Shown: positions 12,681-12,973 of the stretch, piece by piece | How the letters are laid out: each line of letters opens with the position of its first letter | Numbering within the stretch: position 1 is the stretch's first letter | Origin: DASXIW01 sp036497785 | GTDB lineage: Bacteria; Pseudomonadota; Alphaproteobacteria; Acetobacterales; Acetobacteraceae | DNA length: 12,973 bases | NCBI GenBank assembly: GCA_036497785.1 | Contig: DASXIW010000301.1 | Location: forward strand, 1 to 12,973 | Reading direction: 5' to 3' | Position numbers and translations under genes: made by a program | Notes under the pieces: generated by a model | Seen by the model: the letters and a program-made list of their open reading frames with translations, nothing else | Databases searched by the model: none | Told to the model about the DNA's origin: nothing

Positions 12681-12973
12681 ATGAAATGGAATTTTGCTAT
12701 GGTAGCCGACGAAACTAAAAAGTTGCAGAAGGCCCTGACGCCGCAATTGGAAGAAGCGATGGATGCCATCTCTGTTCTCAATAGACATTTCGGAAGGGAG
12801 ACACTTTCGGCAGCTATTGGAGAATTATCGGAAATACTCGTCGAGAGCTTCACCGGTGCGAAGAGAACACAGCGCAACACCCGTGGATACGATCTTATAG
12901 CGGCGGACGGAAGGTTAATAGAAATCAAAGCACGCTTCCTCGCCAGCTACGCAGACTCATTGCAGTTTCATTT
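12681..12973 (+). CDS. N-terminal part of a probable restriction-endonuclease-fold protein (3' end outside window)
   Basis: The frame from ATG at 12681 stays open to the window edge (97 complete codons). After a helical N-terminal part there is a helix with E48 (AAIGELSEILVESF), then RGYDLIAADGRLIEIKARF. Here D71 and E81-x-K83 have the spacing of a PD-(D/E)XK nuclease core: an acidic residue in an upstream helix, G-Y-D, and an E-x-K strand. DUF6998-like and Mrr-like proteins show the same GYD...(Q/E)IK pattern, and many belong to restriction or other defence systems. The class is inferred from this motif alone. A second ATG at 12699 (MVADETKKL) is an equally possible start, since neither has a clear ribosome binding site. 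Base composition is more AT-rich than upstream genes, which hints at acquisition by transfer. Confidence 0.6.
   Translation, partial: MKWNFAMVADETKKLQKALTPQLEEAMDAISVLNRHFGRETLSAAIGELSEILVESFTGAKRTQRNTRGYDLIAADGRLIEIKARFLASYADSLQFH

Noticed and set aside
12677..12928. An 83-codon minus-strand frame at the right end
   Set aside because: It is antisense to the nuclease-like frame, which has a coherent D...E-x-K motif; the minus-strand frame shows no motif.

Overview
The window looks like a chromosomal segment of a GC-rich alphaproteobacterium, most likely Acetobacteraceae. This rests on the conserved block of DUF721 (DciA-like), a DsbA-type thioredoxin and smc on the minus strand, divergent from mutY, and on the flavour of the hypothetical proteins. 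The assignment is from recognition of protein families, not from a search. I saw no rRNA, tRNA or CRISPR array.

Region by region. (1) 1-510 is the 3' end of an unrecognised gene whose last 16 codons lie inside a double-hairpin repeat. (2) 511-2690 is a decay zone. It holds an intact PrlF/AbrB-type antitoxin whose toxin is destroyed, both halves of a broken Schlafen-type (AlbA_2) gene facing each other, a frameshifted RidA tail, and a second copy of the double-hairpin repeat in inverted orientation. The two broken genes fit a single inversion of about 0.72 kb with one breakpoint in the toxin and the other in the AlbA_2 gene. (3) 2697-8879 is the housekeeping core: smc, dsbA-like and DUF721 as a minus-strand operon, with mutY divergent. 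The smc arms carry two matched seven-copy blocks of an 11-residue repeat, one on each side of the hinge. (4) 8933-10042 is the glutathione-dependent formaldehyde dehydrogenase, possibly cotranscribed with mutY. (5) 10082 to about 11020 is a DMT/EamA permease split by a one-base frameshift at a G run. (6) 11343-12680 is sparse: one intact small membrane-anchored hypothetical protein with a TTG start, a 55-codon stump of an alpha/beta hydrolase, and a pair of imperfect direct repeats 958 bp apart. (7) 12681 to the end, in more AT-rich sequence, is the start of a probable restriction-endonuclease-fold protein that runs off the window.

How the genes work together. DUF721/DciA-like, Smc and MutY concern replication, chromosome organisation and base-excision repair. 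The DsbA-like protein acts on thiols in the periplasm, and FrmA/AdhC removes formaldehyde. I found no convincing undescribed multi-gene system. The most unusual things are the inversion that dismantles a toxin-antitoxin pair and an AlbA_2 gene together, the matched hendecad blocks of Smc, and the REP-like repeats that bracket the decay zone.
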